Shown one piece after another: positions 42,721-55,498 of a stretch of 64,000 nt of DNA. The stretch spans positions 1-64,000 of the forward strand of contig CAJQUW010008712.1 of assembly GCA_907163375.1 (NCBI GenBank). The letters are read 5' to 3'. Within the stretch, counting starts at the first letter, position 1, and the number at the start of each line of letters is the position of its first letter. A program made the position numbers and the translations under genes. The notes beneath the pieces are model-generated. The model saw only the letters and a program-made list of their open reading frames with translations. It ran no database searches and was not told the DNA's origin. Source of the stretch: Prostheceraeus crozeri. Its lineage: Eukaryota > Platyhelminthes > Polycladida > Euryleptidae.

Positions 42721-44447
42721 CCGAACAAATGAGTACATCCTATTGACTCATGCAGAGAAATCGTCATCCGATTTGCAGACACATTTACAATGCTCGCTTC
42801 ATTCGTTCTACATTTCCAATATCGTATAGACATCGCATTAACATTATTGTTGAATATAGACATCGCAATGAACCATGTGAATATTCAGAACAGATAATTG
42901 AACCAGGACATAGATTTTTACAGATGTGTAGCCAAGATATCCATGAAATGAATATGTTTGGCTTAGAAGTATTGGTCATCGGCGATATTTAGTTGAAGGC
43001 ATAGACTACTTCTTACATGACTTCTTATGGTATTGTCAATTTCTATGGTTGAAGGTGATGTCAAAAATGTAATGTTAAATATCTAATGTTAAATGATTTC
43101 ACTTCATTCAATGCTGAAATCTATGTCAACAAATTAACATAGAAAATGTTAAATTTTCAATTACATTGACTAGATATAGACATATTCAACAATAAGGTAT
43201 GTGACTGCTAAAAGCCCGGAAATGTCTGTAGCTTCCCTTACTACTTTGATCAAATCCTGCTCCACCTCTTGAATTTTTCCTTTCAGTTCGGCATCATTTT
43301 TGTTATAAAATAACCGATGGAAATAATGCGTGCACTGATAAAGAAGCTGAACATCTGCCTGTATTATAATTCTCTACTCTACACTGTACATTGCACGTGA
43401 TATAGGTTATCAATTCATTGATATATACTCGTATATATATCTATAAAGGAGATGCAAGATTTTAAAGTCTACAACATGGTTGTTCTTTTGTTGACATTTT
43501 TGCAATCATCTAGGAAATTATTTTCTTATTTTCATTGCATGTTGAATATTAATGGCAGAATAAAAAAATTTGTTCAGTATCTTTTCTGTTATTCATGATT
43601 AGATAAATTAAATCAAAACAAATTGAAGCAAAATTTTATTCATGAGCGACTCGTAGGCCTACTGGCGTTTCTTTAAAAATTACCTCTGTCTTGCACAGGA
43701 ATGAAGATGCACGAGATTTTCGATTCAACATTTCGTTAAATTTTCGTTAAAATTAAATTTTGTAACTGCTATGCATAGCATATATATTGCAACTCTTGGT
43801 AAAGAATCTCGAAACGTTAGTCAAAAATCTCACGTTTTCACTCTTATGAAACCCAGGGGCAATTTTAGGAAAAGCAATTTCCTTTATGAATCGCAGATGA
43901 AAGCCTCAACTGTCTCCATTAGTGTCCTTTCATAATTAACTGATCTCCAGCGACTGAAAAATCGCTCAATAAATATTCTGCTATTTAATGGTATACATTT
44001 TCATGCAGTTATAAAACTATTAAGAAACACTTCAAGAAGCCATGTAGCCTAATTGCGCATAAATTAGACTTTGACAGTCAAATAACATGCAAGGAAAATA
44101 AAATGTTTTCAAATAACACAAAAATATACAAAAGCATCAGCAAAACAAAAAATAGCAAATGAAATTATCTGAAGAGTTAACAAAGAGTAAACAAATAATT
44201 TTGCGTTGAAAAGCACATTTAGAACTTTGATGTCCATTTTATAAGGACAACTCCCCCAATGGGGGAGGGTGGGAATTAGGGTCTTTGCTGGAGCGACGCG
44301 ACACTTTATTTAGCAACTGTGTCACGAAGATCAAAATTATTGATAAAATATCCAGAGCATCAAATAGAAAATCTTGAATCAGATCATTGGTCAAGTCGCT
44401 GACCACGCACAAAATGAAGGTCAGAATTACTGTTGAGGACAAATTCT
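42721..44447. other. Stretch without a recognisable gene
   Basis: Low-complexity AT runs (including alternating TA near 43,425-43,445), with one AGGCCTA palindrome near 43,660. The minus-strand ORF at 44239-44442 has a hydrophobic segment but no support as an exon. Confidence 0.4.
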
Positions 44448-44522
44448 TTAATTTAAATTACATTTGAAACTTACCACATATTCTCTGTCCCTCTTCTCCA
44501 TTATTCGCCGCCGCTTACAAGC
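44448..44522 (-). CDS. Probable terminal exon of a host membrane protein gene
   Basis: After an acceptor (CTTATTTGCAG on the minus strand) the only open phase (0) reads ACKRRRIMEKRDREYV, a strongly basic then charged tail. A consensus donor GTAAGT follows at 44,474. If it is not used, reading continues VSFKCNLN to a TAA at 44448. The basic run directly after a splice in phase 0 fits the cytoplasmic end of a transmembrane protein, and the exon at 54859-55053 on the same strand ends in phase 0 right after a hydrophobic helix. The link across about 10 kb is inferred. Confidence 0.4.
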   Translation of the reverse strand, partial: ACKRRRIMEKRDREYVVSFKCNLN

Positions 44523-44815
44523 CTGCAAATAAGATAGACACCAAAAGTATATATAATTACAAAATAAAATAAGAAAAACAATTTCCTCTCTTCAAAAATT
44601 TTGCAATCTATGCTGCCCATTTTTGTATGCTGTGGTTAACAACTTTAAGCTGCCTCTCACTTCCATTTCCTTGACATATCAACAGTAAATTCTCTTATTC
44701 CGTACTTGTAATTGTACGAGTAGGCCTACATAAGAACTGCCGGGTTTATATGTAGTGGTCGTATTACATAAAAAAATTTCACATGTGAATGTATACAGCA
44801 GTATTGTACGCAACT

Positions 44816-45819
44816 ACACTGCAAATCGCTGGATACGAAAATTACATACAAACATATACCAAAATCACATACAATTTGAAACTAACATCTGATACGAGAT
44901 TCTGGTATACCTACAGAGATCTGGTATGCTTTTCATACCACATCTCACTAACTTTAGTATTTGATTGGTATGTAGCGATACGAACTATTCTATCTGGCTG
45001 TTTTACAATGAAATACGAATTGTTGGTATGTTTTATATACGAGACTAGATTAAAATTCATCCTCATTCGTATGCCTCTGGTATGTGTTTGGTATGTGCAG
45101 CTTTAAGTCACATAGCAAAACAAAATATATGTATTACATACTACTGTCAAATAAATTTTTTCGGTATTAACATTCGTGAATACTTTTTGTTTGATAGAGT
45201 GATATTTAAGCACATTAGATTTATTGTGAATTTTATGCTCCACGAATATGTCGTAGATGCTACTCGTCTAGCAACATTAACAGGACGTTTATTTAACTCT
45301 ACTTTATGACCCAAGTTGATAAACATCATTTCGTTTAAACGATATCTTTAGTGAAATCTTGTTGACTTATATATATCGAACATGACTATTTTTGCGTTCA
45401 TGAATTATAATGTGTTTTTATTTCGGATTGATAAAATGCTTAATTTCAAAATTACATAATGCATAATTGTTGATGGTTGAAATCTTATTGATTATTCATG
45501 AAATGCCCTAGACTTACGTGTATTAAAATCGAATTCAGTATTGAAATTGTGACTCTTGAATGTCATTATCTCACTATTTACAAGACAGTAGTAACATTAG
45601 TGTGATCTTTATTGACAAAAGGCCTTAAATTAACATACTTAGATCATGATTTATGCTTTCTTTTAACATTGTGCTAGTATGGCTTTAGTATGTAAAACAT
45701 GCCACATTTGAAATATCATACGAAAAGCAAATACATGCCAAGAGAATACAGAAATATACCAAAAAAATATTTTGGTGTGCATCCTTTGTATGTGATTGGC
45801 ATTGAGCGATTTACAGTGT
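44816..45819. mobile_element. Non-autonomous TIR element (~1.0 kb)
   Basis: The left end ACACTGCAAATCGCTGGATAC and the complement of the right end (ACACTGTAAATCGCTCAATGC) match over the first about 15 bp. Subterminal CACATACAA and TATACCAAAA motifs are shared. The interior is rich in TGGTATGT/ACATACCA repeats. There is no transposase. Superfamily unassigned. Confidence 0.6.
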
Positions 45820-48800
45820 AATTTGTTCAATATTAAGGAATGATAAATAAGAATATCAGTAGGAATATTTGAGAAGTATCTCAGCCTGTCAAAATCATGC
45901 GGTTGGGTTGCTTCATGCGTAGCCTATGTCTGCTTAATATAACCTATTGATAGGGTCATTGAAGCGTGATTTATTGCGCAGTGAAGCATGTTCAACAAGG
46001 CATAGAAAACCATGGGACAGCATAAACTCCCACAGGTGATGACCATTTGCGGTTATGCGAGAAGATATTCATTACAAAAGGAGTATGGCTATGGATAGTT
46101 ATTACTAAATGGTTTTGCAAATTCTAAAGATGATTTCTCACCCTAAGTAGCATCTCTCAAAGGTCGAAGTCGGAGTGAGTCATTTTCACATTACTGTTTC
46201 AAACAATGTCTGCGGGCGACTTTGGATATCAGAAGCGCTGGCGGGCCACGCGTTGCCCGCCACTGCTTTGGATATTTCACAGTCGCTCTTCTAGGGGTCG
46301 AAACATAACTAGACGAGTACCTGCTGATGACTGACTGAATGGAGTATTATGTTATATATCCCTTAATCGGCAGCTGAAGTAGTGGTCGATGAATGAAGTA
46401 TTTCAAATGAAGAAATGTGGGATTACATGAAGTATTATAGGCGGATAAAGAAACTGGCGATAACAAATTCATGTGAAGAAATAGTATTTTCCATGAGCAG
46501 TCTTAGGTATAGTGTGCAGTTCGACTGCTTTTGGTGTAGTAGAGTGTCACTGCAGCTCTATTGTTTGTCTCCATTATGCGCTTTCCACTTGTCCACCATG
46601 TATAGTCTCAGATATTGTGTAGCATTAGTTCACTTGTAATTGGTGTAGAAGTATCATTGTATGTCTATGTTTTACCTCCACTTTTCCAATCTTAATCCAT
46701 CGGTTTCATGTTGTTTTGTAATATCTATTTTTAATTTCCTTAACCTATGGTGACCATTGTCCTATTGTATTTCCACTACCAGGATCTGTAGTCGGTAAGG
46801 TACATTGGACGTCTGTTTTGAAAGTGCATGCGGCTATGGTATTAGTATATTAACAGTAAGAATGAGTAGTGTTACAAGTCTTAAAATTTCCATTTTTACC
46901 ACATATTGGGCGAAAGGTGATCAATTTTTATTCGTTGCCATGAGAAAGCTCCATTGAGTTCTTTTAAGAACTGATTAATCCAATGGTAACAGCATCATTG
47001 CAATTGTGCACTTGCAGATTGGAGAACGGCATCAGTCCTCATCAGGACTACTTCAATTAATAATTAAAATTAGTAAGCATTGTATTCTATTATAAATGGC
47101 TGCTGGGATGATTTTCATCATCGTATGAGAATTCTTAATTATCTCATTAGAAGTTGCACAAGTCATTAGAAGAGAGATCCCATGGAACAGTTACTTCTGA
47201 AGGAAAATCTTCCACATATGCGCATGTTTGAGTTGCATTCATTTCACAAATCAATCTTATCAATAGATTTTTGTATACTCATGTAACCTCTCAGTATATT
47301 CAATCAGTTTGGCTTAATATATATCAATTAAGCACAATTAGGACTACAGCCAAAAGTCGTCAAAATTTCAATACTTCTAATAATTTGAATTTCGCATTGA
47401 ACAGAACTTAGAACTTCAGCAGACAAAACAGGAATTCATCAGCTTGCATCCATCCTCTACATTTTGTCTGCAGTAAACTTGAATTCATGAATAACATGCA
47501 CAAATTTTTTTGATATCAGAGAGTTAATAACTTTTGACGCACAAGGATGGTTAACTTTGTGACATTTTGGCGATAGATTCATCTGTACAAATATTTCCGT
47601 GATAATTCCTATTTCTGCAATGTTGAAAGAGGCTCCAATTTCTCCGTTTTATTCAGATAAAACGTCGCCGAAATTATACACGCAAATATGGTGCAGTTAT
47701 CTCGCGTGTGTGTGATTCTAATGTCTTATCTACACTCATCGTATGACCTCACAAAATTGTTTATCTTTGAGGGATTCTCTTGAAGATAATCGGAGTTTTC
47801 CCCGTGAAGAAGTGCTATTTAAAAGGAAACGGTTGATTTCAAAGAATTTAATAAATGATAAGAATTCTACATCAACAGTCTCATAATGCTACTACATGTA
47901 CTTGCATGCAGTCTTCCTTCTTACGGCAGGGAGAACACTGAAAACTTAGGGCACGTGTAGGCCTCACGTACTTGGTCTTGATTAACTTCAAGATTCATAT
48001 AGACCTACCCAGATGTCGCCTCTAATTCTAAACTGCAACAGAACCCATTTTGACGACACATGCATTTTCCTTATACTGTGATGTATTGACATACAGGCTT
48101 AAAACGGTGGATTTCCTAAACTTTACTCTTCACAGTTAATGAATAACGCTTGTCTTTGCATTCTGTAACCTGAAGTGCGCAAAGCATATGTAGTATTCAT
48201 TGCATTGAATCTCGGTGAATCGAACCAGTTTTTTCTATGGCTCCTTTTGCACCGAATATGTATTTGATGGTTCTAGAAGGAAGTGAAGAGATCTTAATTC
48301 TATTCCATTCGCACCCTTCTGTTTAATAGAAGATAATGCAATATAAGACTGCCGCTTAAAGATATGCAGTATATCAACTACTGTTAAATTATAAGTAGCA
48401 TAAAGTCAACTTAAGCTAAATATGAGACGTTCCAGTAAAATTCAACATCATGGCTACCAGATCATCAGGTAATTGCTGCGAAATGAAGACAACAGAAATT
48501 AGATAGTAACCAATAAAATTCAAGGTGATTTCGCAGCCGCATTAAGGTTTGGCAGCAAATTACCGACCAGACCGTCGGATTTCACCCAGGCGGCCGCTGC
48601 CAAATGAAGACGGTCTGGTCACCAAGAATGCCGAACCGTCTTCATTTGGGAAGAAATGTTAGTTTTTTTGATGAGTCAGTTTAGTAGCGAAATTTATTTC
48701 ATTTGGTAGCTGACGGTTTACGGTGTATGAATCTCAAAACGGAAAAGTAGATCTGTAGAGTATCACACAATAACATTAAACCCCTCAATTAATCATTGAT

Positions 48801-49366
48801 CAAAGTTTGCCGTCATGAAAAATTCAAAATCTTTTCATACAAAACAGAGCTGTTCTGGAGATGTGAACTTTCAGCAAAATAAGTTGATACAGTACTTGGT
48901 AGGCACTTCAGCGTTGCTATGCGTTCCCCATCAAGGAGGGCAGGTAGCGGGTCCGTTCCCAAGCGTCCCCCACGACGACAACTCTGCTTGTAGGCTATGT
49001 GAAACTCTTTAGTGGAAACAAGCTTAAATATCCAGCTATTTATCCTGTTAGTTTCCACTAAAATATCAGTGTCGACAATAGATCATTTGGATCTATGCTC
49101 CAGAACTCATTGAAAGCTGATGCTCTGTGAATTATTGCGAAAGACTTGGCAAATTAAAATTTCCATCTGAATTAACCTTAAAATCAGAATTGCTTCTTTA
49201 GATCCTAATTACAATCATAAAGGAATCAACGCTATCCACAATGAGAGTGAGGCATGTTTTAACTACAGAAACAACCTGAGACAAGGTTAGACATCGAAAT
49301 GACAAATTCAAGCTAGAAAGGAACTAACTTGCTTGTCTTAAATATATTGTCGTGGCTATTTTTCAT
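45820..49366. other. Stretch without a recognisable gene
   Basis: Apart from the hairpin at 48600-48649, no family-like ORF, RNA gene or element ends were found in these 3.5 kb. Confidence 0.4.
48600..48649. repeat. Perfect 15-bp hairpin with related flanking inverted motif
   Basis: CCAAATGAAGACGGT and ACCGTCTTCATTTGG pair around a 20-base loop. Just upstream, GACCAGACCGTC (about 48,565) is the inverse of GACGGTCTGGTC at 48,609, so the region can fold in two alternative ways. Confidence 0.8.
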
Positions 49367-50431
49367 GTTTTGAATGTAACTTGAAAGAGCCAATATTGAA
49401 ATATGGCAGTTTTATTTTCTTTTTTGTTAATTTTTGCAATTAATTTCTGTTAACATCCGTTAACTATCTTCAGGTAAAAAGGAATAAAATTCAAAAATTC
49501 ACACCGACGTCTATGTTCAGAAGTCTATGACATAATAACATATAAACTGAATACAAAAGGGAGGAAGGGCTATGAAACAGTAAATATAGGGTTGTATAGT
49601 ACCAATAGCATCTTAATGATGACCTGACTAGATGTGAAAACAAAGGACATAGAAATGGATTACTAATACAAAAGGGTTAAGTTATAAGTACATGCACATA
49701 TCAACAAGTATAAAAAAGCGATAAAATGATTGGAAGAAAGTTATGTACTTTACACAGAGTTAATAGTTGTCAAGACATAAGGTGTGAATTAGAAATCTGA
49801 TACCGTGATAATATAACACATTGTCAAGTCTTTTTTATGATTTTTACATAAAAGAATATTTTTAATCAAAAAGAAAATCTGCGTAATTGCTGAGCTCGAT
49901 TTTGTTGTTGATTGTGGGTTTCATTTTTCTAATATAATATGCTTCACGAAGATTGGTTATACATGGAAGACTTGCTGTTTGTTAATGCTCACGGCAGCGG
50001 ATATGTAGTGGTCTTATGATACTTCCAATGTAGAAGTTATCACACTTATCTCAATTCAGCTGATAAAATACACATGCCTGATTGCAGATGTTGTTGTTAA
50101 TTGGGCAATTTCTTAAATCACAATTTTGGTGTATCATAGACTGTTTCAACGCCTAAGAGTTCTTGACCCTCTTGTTAACCTTACGTTCAGGTTTTCTCGA
50201 TGAAAAACATTATGTAGTTGTTTATCCACTTTCTCAGAAACAATGGAAAATTGAAGTAAAAATAGTATCTTTTTTCTTTCTAATTTCTTTTAAATTTCCG
50301 TACCATAATTTCCTTCCTTTTTACCTGAAGATAGTTAACGAATGTTAACGGAAATTAATTGTAAAAAATAACAAGAAAAACATTAAGACTATCATCTTTC
50401 AATATTGGCTCTTTCTAATTACATTCAAAAC
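49367..50431. mobile_element. Non-autonomous element with ~125-bp TIRs
   Basis: The left end GTTTTGAATGTAACTTGAAA and the inverse of the right end match over about 125 bp with roughly 80% identity. They share AGAGCCAATATTGAAA, TTAACATYCGTTAACTATC and TTCAGGTAAAAAGGAA. No transposase ORF is in the middle. Long TIRs with a short unique centre suggest a foldback or MITE-like derivative. Confidence 0.7.
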
Positions 50432-53035
50432 TTACTCGTCTCCAAAAACAGGGAAAGTGCAAAGCTTTAGTATATAGCTTTTTCATCAGTATTTGTCAAA
50501 CAAAGCAGCCATCCAACTAAAGGATAAAAAGTGTTCCATTTTCAAAACCATTTATTCGCCAGGTGCATCAATAATTGCCATGAGAGAACTATTTTAAAAA
50601 TCTGCTTTGATAACAACTCATGTTTTGCTGATTGCTTCATTTTGTGAAGTGTTGTATTTGATCAAACAAAGTGGTTCATTTTCATTTAGTCGCTGTATTT
50701 GTAGGACATCTATATTCAAAACAAAATGATCTAATTTTCCAAAATTTACCTTTAATTTGGTCGCTCAGCCTTTAAATACACACAGTTTTCCCAGTTCATA
50801 TTAATTCCCTTTTCTATTTGAGCATTTCTTGAAATGCAGCTCAGCAGTTTTCCCATTTCAGAGGTCAAGTCAGGTAAAATTTAGATGATTTAGAAAAGTT
50901 ATTAACAATATGCACATGATCATGATCTGAGGACAATTAAGAAGGACAGTATTTAAACAAAGAAAAATCGAGATATTCAAAGAAATAAAAAATAATGATG
51001 AGAACTCTGTGGATTAATTTGTCAAATTTTCTGGGTAAAATTTCTCCAAGTCAGATGCTTGACCGACCACACTTAGTATTTCGCGCGAGCCCTTTCGATG
51101 AAGGTCGACCTCGGTATTTGTGCGCTTGATTAATCAGCTTTTTAATCTACATTGTGCTATCATGAAGAAAAGATGTTGATAATGGTGCACGTCCCTTCAT
51201 ATATTCATAAAGGTCCACTAACGGAAATGAATTTTGGTTCATGCGTTGTCAATGTAGATTCCAATGTCTAGCCTAGAGTGGACCTCATCCTATCCCAGTC
51301 ATTGCATGCAATGGTAGAAAGCGAAGTCTCCCTTTGGCTTGCGTGATTGGCCAAGCGCGCATTGCAGAAGCAGCGCGCATCAACAAGCACACGAACCTCA
51401 TCGGTCAGATTGAAGGCAGGGCTGTCAAGTGAAAAGTGCATATCTTTGACTCAATTTTTCCTCCGTGATAAATTCGTCAAATGGAAACATCATTCACACG
51501 TCCCACTCTTCTCTAGTTCCTAACACGCAGACAAAACTATTGATCTCTGTGATGTAGGTAATCATTAGAATTTATGATCTAATAAACGAAAATAAAGTGA
51601 AGATGTCAATTTCGTTTTGGCTCACTGTCGGTTATCCTGAAAGCATGTCACTTCTACAGTGAAGCATCGTCGTCAGTGTCCTGTTGCACGCGATGCCACA
51701 GATAACAGATCTAACTTTAGAATTGTAATTTGTGCACGATCAAGGAATCCATTGTCAATTTTAGAGGCTAGTACATCAAATTAGAAAAGCCTGCATCGTC
51801 TGTACAAAAGGAATTTGTAAGGCAGCTGCTTTGATTCTCTATCGTGGGGAACTCTATTCATGGAGACTTACGCACCTGCGATTTCAGTTGAATTTGCTCA
51901 GAGTGTGCACCTTGACAAGAAAAAGGTTTCTTGGTGCTATCTTTCTTTGTCTTTTATCTTCAACTACAATAGAAAATGACTTACACTAACTTGTGGCACT
52001 TTTCATTTATGAAATATCGACCAGAATCCCGATTCCCGATTCGGATGTTTCTCTTCAGAGTTGATGAAGCGAAAGTTGATTTGCAGAAGCTGCATGACAA
52101 TTGTTTTATTGCAGGGCATACAAATGAGATAATTACACTAGGTGACATGCCACGCGTAATTACGGAACACCTCAAACATCCGTGGTTAAGGACATTGTAC
52201 TTTTCTAGCCGCATACATACGCGCTGCACAAAGAGTCAGCAATCACTTGATCTGATGCTGTTAAAACATGGGAAATGTTTATGAATGCGCGCGGGTGAAC
52301 GTTTACAGTTTGCACGTCGTCTACGGTTGTCTGCGCTGCCGCCAGAACCACGGATGAACCGCTAAGCATGTTCTGTCTTCCCTGAGCATGAAATTGAGTT
52401 CGTGTCACATTGTTTAGCCTCTGATACATGCATACACATGAGACGCAAAGTCTATATAGCAGGACTGCCAACTATGCAAACTTATATAACAGATGTTGCA
52501 GCAATTATGTCCCGCATAGCCACGGATGTTTGGGGTCATGTGTAATTAATGATTGAGCGTGGCATGTCACCCAATGTAATGGGCTTTTCGTGCGGATTCA
52601 ATTTGAAACTGGGTTATTTTCGAGTGCGAGAAACTAAGGTATGACAAAAGGGATTTGGAGCAATGGCTACAGGTAGATAGAACTTTAGAACCACGGCTTG
52701 TGAATGAAAACGGCAGTGTTGATGATCGGAAAAGAAGACCAAGATGCGATGAGAGACAAAAAGTGGAAGTTCAAAACTACTCTGTAGCTTTAACCAATGG
52801 TAAAGCATGACTGCCAAGTAAGATTTCTATCAAATCATGAATGGTAGATGCCATTTACCGATCTTCAGATACAAAAGTAGGCCATAGGATTGCATAACAT
52901 GAGATAAAAGTAATTGCCAAGTTCATAATATCTACATCATTACTTGTGAATCTATTATTTGAAATGAAATAGATTCCGGTATTCTGTATTAGAATAAGGC
53001 CAACCATCAGCAAAAGGATACCGGTAACAAGACTT
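50432..53035. other. Stretch without a recognisable gene
   Basis: The 102-aa plus-strand ORF at 51976-52284 overlaps open minus-strand frames and matches no family I know, so no gene is claimed. Confidence 0.4.
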
Positions 53036-53440
53036 ATAAGGCCGCTGTCACAGAATAAGGCGTCTTCTATCTTCCATCACGCTGTCACACAGGAAGAGCC
53101 AAAAGGCGTCGTCCATCGGCGGCTGATGAAGTTCATTTCCATCAACCATCTTCCATCATCCGCAAGACTGTTCTAAAATTAGAGCAACGTGAAGTGACGT
53201 CTGAGGGAAGATACTAGGGGAATTACAAAGAGAAGCAATGTATCAGAAACAGCTCTTTGTTCACCATGTCGGACGTATACAAGGATGAGGAAGAGAAGAG
53301 CTTAGACAGTAGTCATAGCAAAGGTAAATAGTGAAAAATAGCACTGACTGAATCGGATGGATTTCCCTAGTGTGACTGCGGTCCGTGGAAGATGGAAGGC
53401 CGAAGACGGCAGATGAAAATCGTCTCATCACGCCTCATCG
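53036..53440. mobile_element. Degenerate inverted-repeat element with CTGTCACA motifs
   Basis: Left side: GCCGCTGTCACAG followed by TCTTCCATC, with a second GCTGTCACAC near 53,080. Right side in inverse: GACCGCAGTCACACTAGGG with TTCCATCTTCCA. Multiple TCTTCCATC/GATGGAAGA copies occur. It resembles PIF/Harbinger-like MITE remnants in style, but no target duplication could be fixed. Confidence 0.3.
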
Positions 53441-54858
53441 AATTAAGACACGACAAAGTCAAAAATAAATTCGAAGGATCCAGGAAACGGAAGATACCAA
53501 AGTTAAACAATTACCCTAGTGGAGAATCCTGTAAATAATTAGGTAATCAAAAGTCATGAACGACTAAATAAATATTAATACTTTCTACATAGAGTGACCA
53601 TACTCCAGTACAGGATAGGGACTGAAATACGAATAAAGGCTAGCCGACTCAACTTAAGACGGAAAGGGAAATAAATTAATACTTATAAACGATTTCATTT
53701 TTACAATCTAAGAACTAAAATAAGAGTTCGTCATGGACTTGAAGAGAAGCTAACTTAAAAATAACAAATGGTGAAAATAAGAAACCTAAGAAACCAAAAT
53801 TAAGTTTGCTTTGTATGGAAACGCCTTATGAAGAACGTGCAAAAAGGCAAGTAACATGGAAGGCGCCTTATTCTGCGTGATACGGCCGAAAGAAACTAGG
53901 TCGGCGTAACATGTGCGGCAATACAATTTAATAGAGTCGATGCATCTACAGTACTTACGAAGTATATAATGTGCACAAATCATCACCATGAGTATCTTGA
54001 ATGCCGGCACATCTCAGTCAGTAATTAGGTACAGGCTTGCCGTGGAAGCGGGATTTCCCATGGGATTGGAAGAGCAATTTCAGTGATAAGAATTCCCATA
54101 AAAATGTCAGAAGCTTCAGAATATCTGAACAATAATTTCGCAGTTCTGTTGCGCGCTTTCATAAAGGGAATGGGACGAAGAGATCTCGTCCAAAGGCAAG
54201 CCTCGAAGTTTGCTACAACCCACATCTGTTTACGAAGTCCTAAGTAACCTATAAAGCCATAAATAAAGCTGCTTCGAAAGGACCACGCGAGTCTATTTAA
54301 TTAAGACAAGATTTTTTATGTGCCCGTCTTACTGAAGGGCAAGGTCTGTTATAAAAGAGTGCAACAATATTTTTTCACCAAAACTTATCTACCTTGTAAT
54401 TTATTGATTTGGAAAATCATGATTTATTTCTGTTAATTCGATAAGAAAAACTTAGTCGATTATCCGCAAAAACTTTCTTTAAATATCTAAAAGGAATGCT
54501 TTATACTTCTTGCTGCAATAATCTCTATGACTTAATGATGATATAATAGCTATAATCTCTTGCTTCCATAATGAAGCTTATGCTTTCCAAAGTGAACATA
54601 AAAATAGAAAAAATGCATAAATCATAGAAATTATGGCATTGTGAAATTAGCTTTTTCACTTCCAGATATCAGATAAGAATTATGCTGAGAGCATAAAGGT
54701 CGGATAACAAAGCGATTTAAACCAAGATAGCCAAGATGGCAAAAATTGGCAATCCGAACTCTATGGTATGACTATGAGTTTTACGATAAGAATGAAGAAA
54801 TCTGTCTTAGTTACGCCGACATTGGGCGGAAAGGATATCAGTTGAATGTTTTACTTAC
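53441..54858. other. Intron-like stretch of the minus-strand membrane gene
   Basis: No gene or repeat recognised. Lies directly 3' (minus strand) of the exon at 54859-55053. Confidence 0.35.
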
Positions 54859-55053
54859 CACGCAGTAGATCATTATAACGAACCCGACGTTGTAAGCCAC
54901 ATACGAGAGGGCCATTGCAACAATGACATAGATCTCCATGCCAGCCGTAAACTCTTTTCCCAAACGATTGTAAATATTTTTGATAACAACGATAAACCCA
55001 TGCCAAAGGCAGATTAGTGTAAGAATGAAAAGACTGGAGATGACGTATTTGTC
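54859..55053 (-). CDS. Internal exon of a multi-pass membrane protein gene (host)
   Basis: A 195-bp phase-0 exon with a good acceptor (TTTGCATTTTCAG) and a consensus donor (GTAAGT). It encodes 65 residues with two transmembrane helices: DKYVISSLFILTLICLWHGF and then EIYVIVAMALSYVAYNVGF continuing to VIMIYCV. A polar linker (KNIYNRLGKEFTAGM) joins them. The helix-loop-helix near a C-terminus recalls the last TM pair of channels such as ligand-gated ion channels, but I cannot assign a family. Neighbouring upstream exons were not recognised between 55 and 64 kb, so the gene likely extends beyond the window or its other exons escaped me. Confidence 0.6.
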
Positions 55054-55130
55054 CTGAAAATGCAAATAATGTCTTTAATAAACAGAATCAGGAAAATTGA
55101 TCACAGTCGTTCTTCCGTTGTGTTAGGTTG

Positions 55131-55498
55131 CGTTTACACGCGCAATTTGATTGCTGACACTTTTCGATCCATGATGAGTCAATACCCGGCATGAGTCACC
55201 CGGTAATAGCAAATTAGTGAATGGTGATAAAGAGAAATGCATTGATCTCATTTGCCTATCATCCTTGGAGTGTCAGTTAAAGTTACGCATAGTCCAACTT
55301 CAGCTGCCTAGCAGCTAACAAGCTGTTGAGATCAATGCATTTCTCTTTATAGCCATTCACGAAATTGCTATTGTCTGGTGACCCACGAAACACGCTTATT
55401 GAAAGAATGTAATTGCTTGCATTGTTTGTCGATTCTTCTCTGACTCATCATGGATCGAAAAGTGTCTGCAATAAAGTTGCACGTGTAATCGCACCGTA
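55131..55498. mobile_element. 368-bp MITE with long inverted repeats
   Basis: The ends are GGTTGCGTTTACACGCGCAA and, in inverse, CGGTGCGATTACACGTGCAA. Further inverted blocks are GACACTTTTCGATCC with ATGATGAGTCA, and AAAGAGAAATGCATTGATCTC, covering about 130 bp per arm. It has no coding capacity. The (T)GCG.TTACACG end type is seen in many animal MITEs; superfamily not assigned. Confidence 0.75.

Noticed and set aside
44239-44442. 67-aa minus-strand ORF as the next exon of the membrane gene
   Set aside because: It would need a roughly 45-base intron, and the acceptor leads directly into TAA in the required phase.
51976-52284. 102-aa plus-strand ORF as an exon
   Set aside because: No splice-site pair, no recognised family and an overlapping open minus frame.
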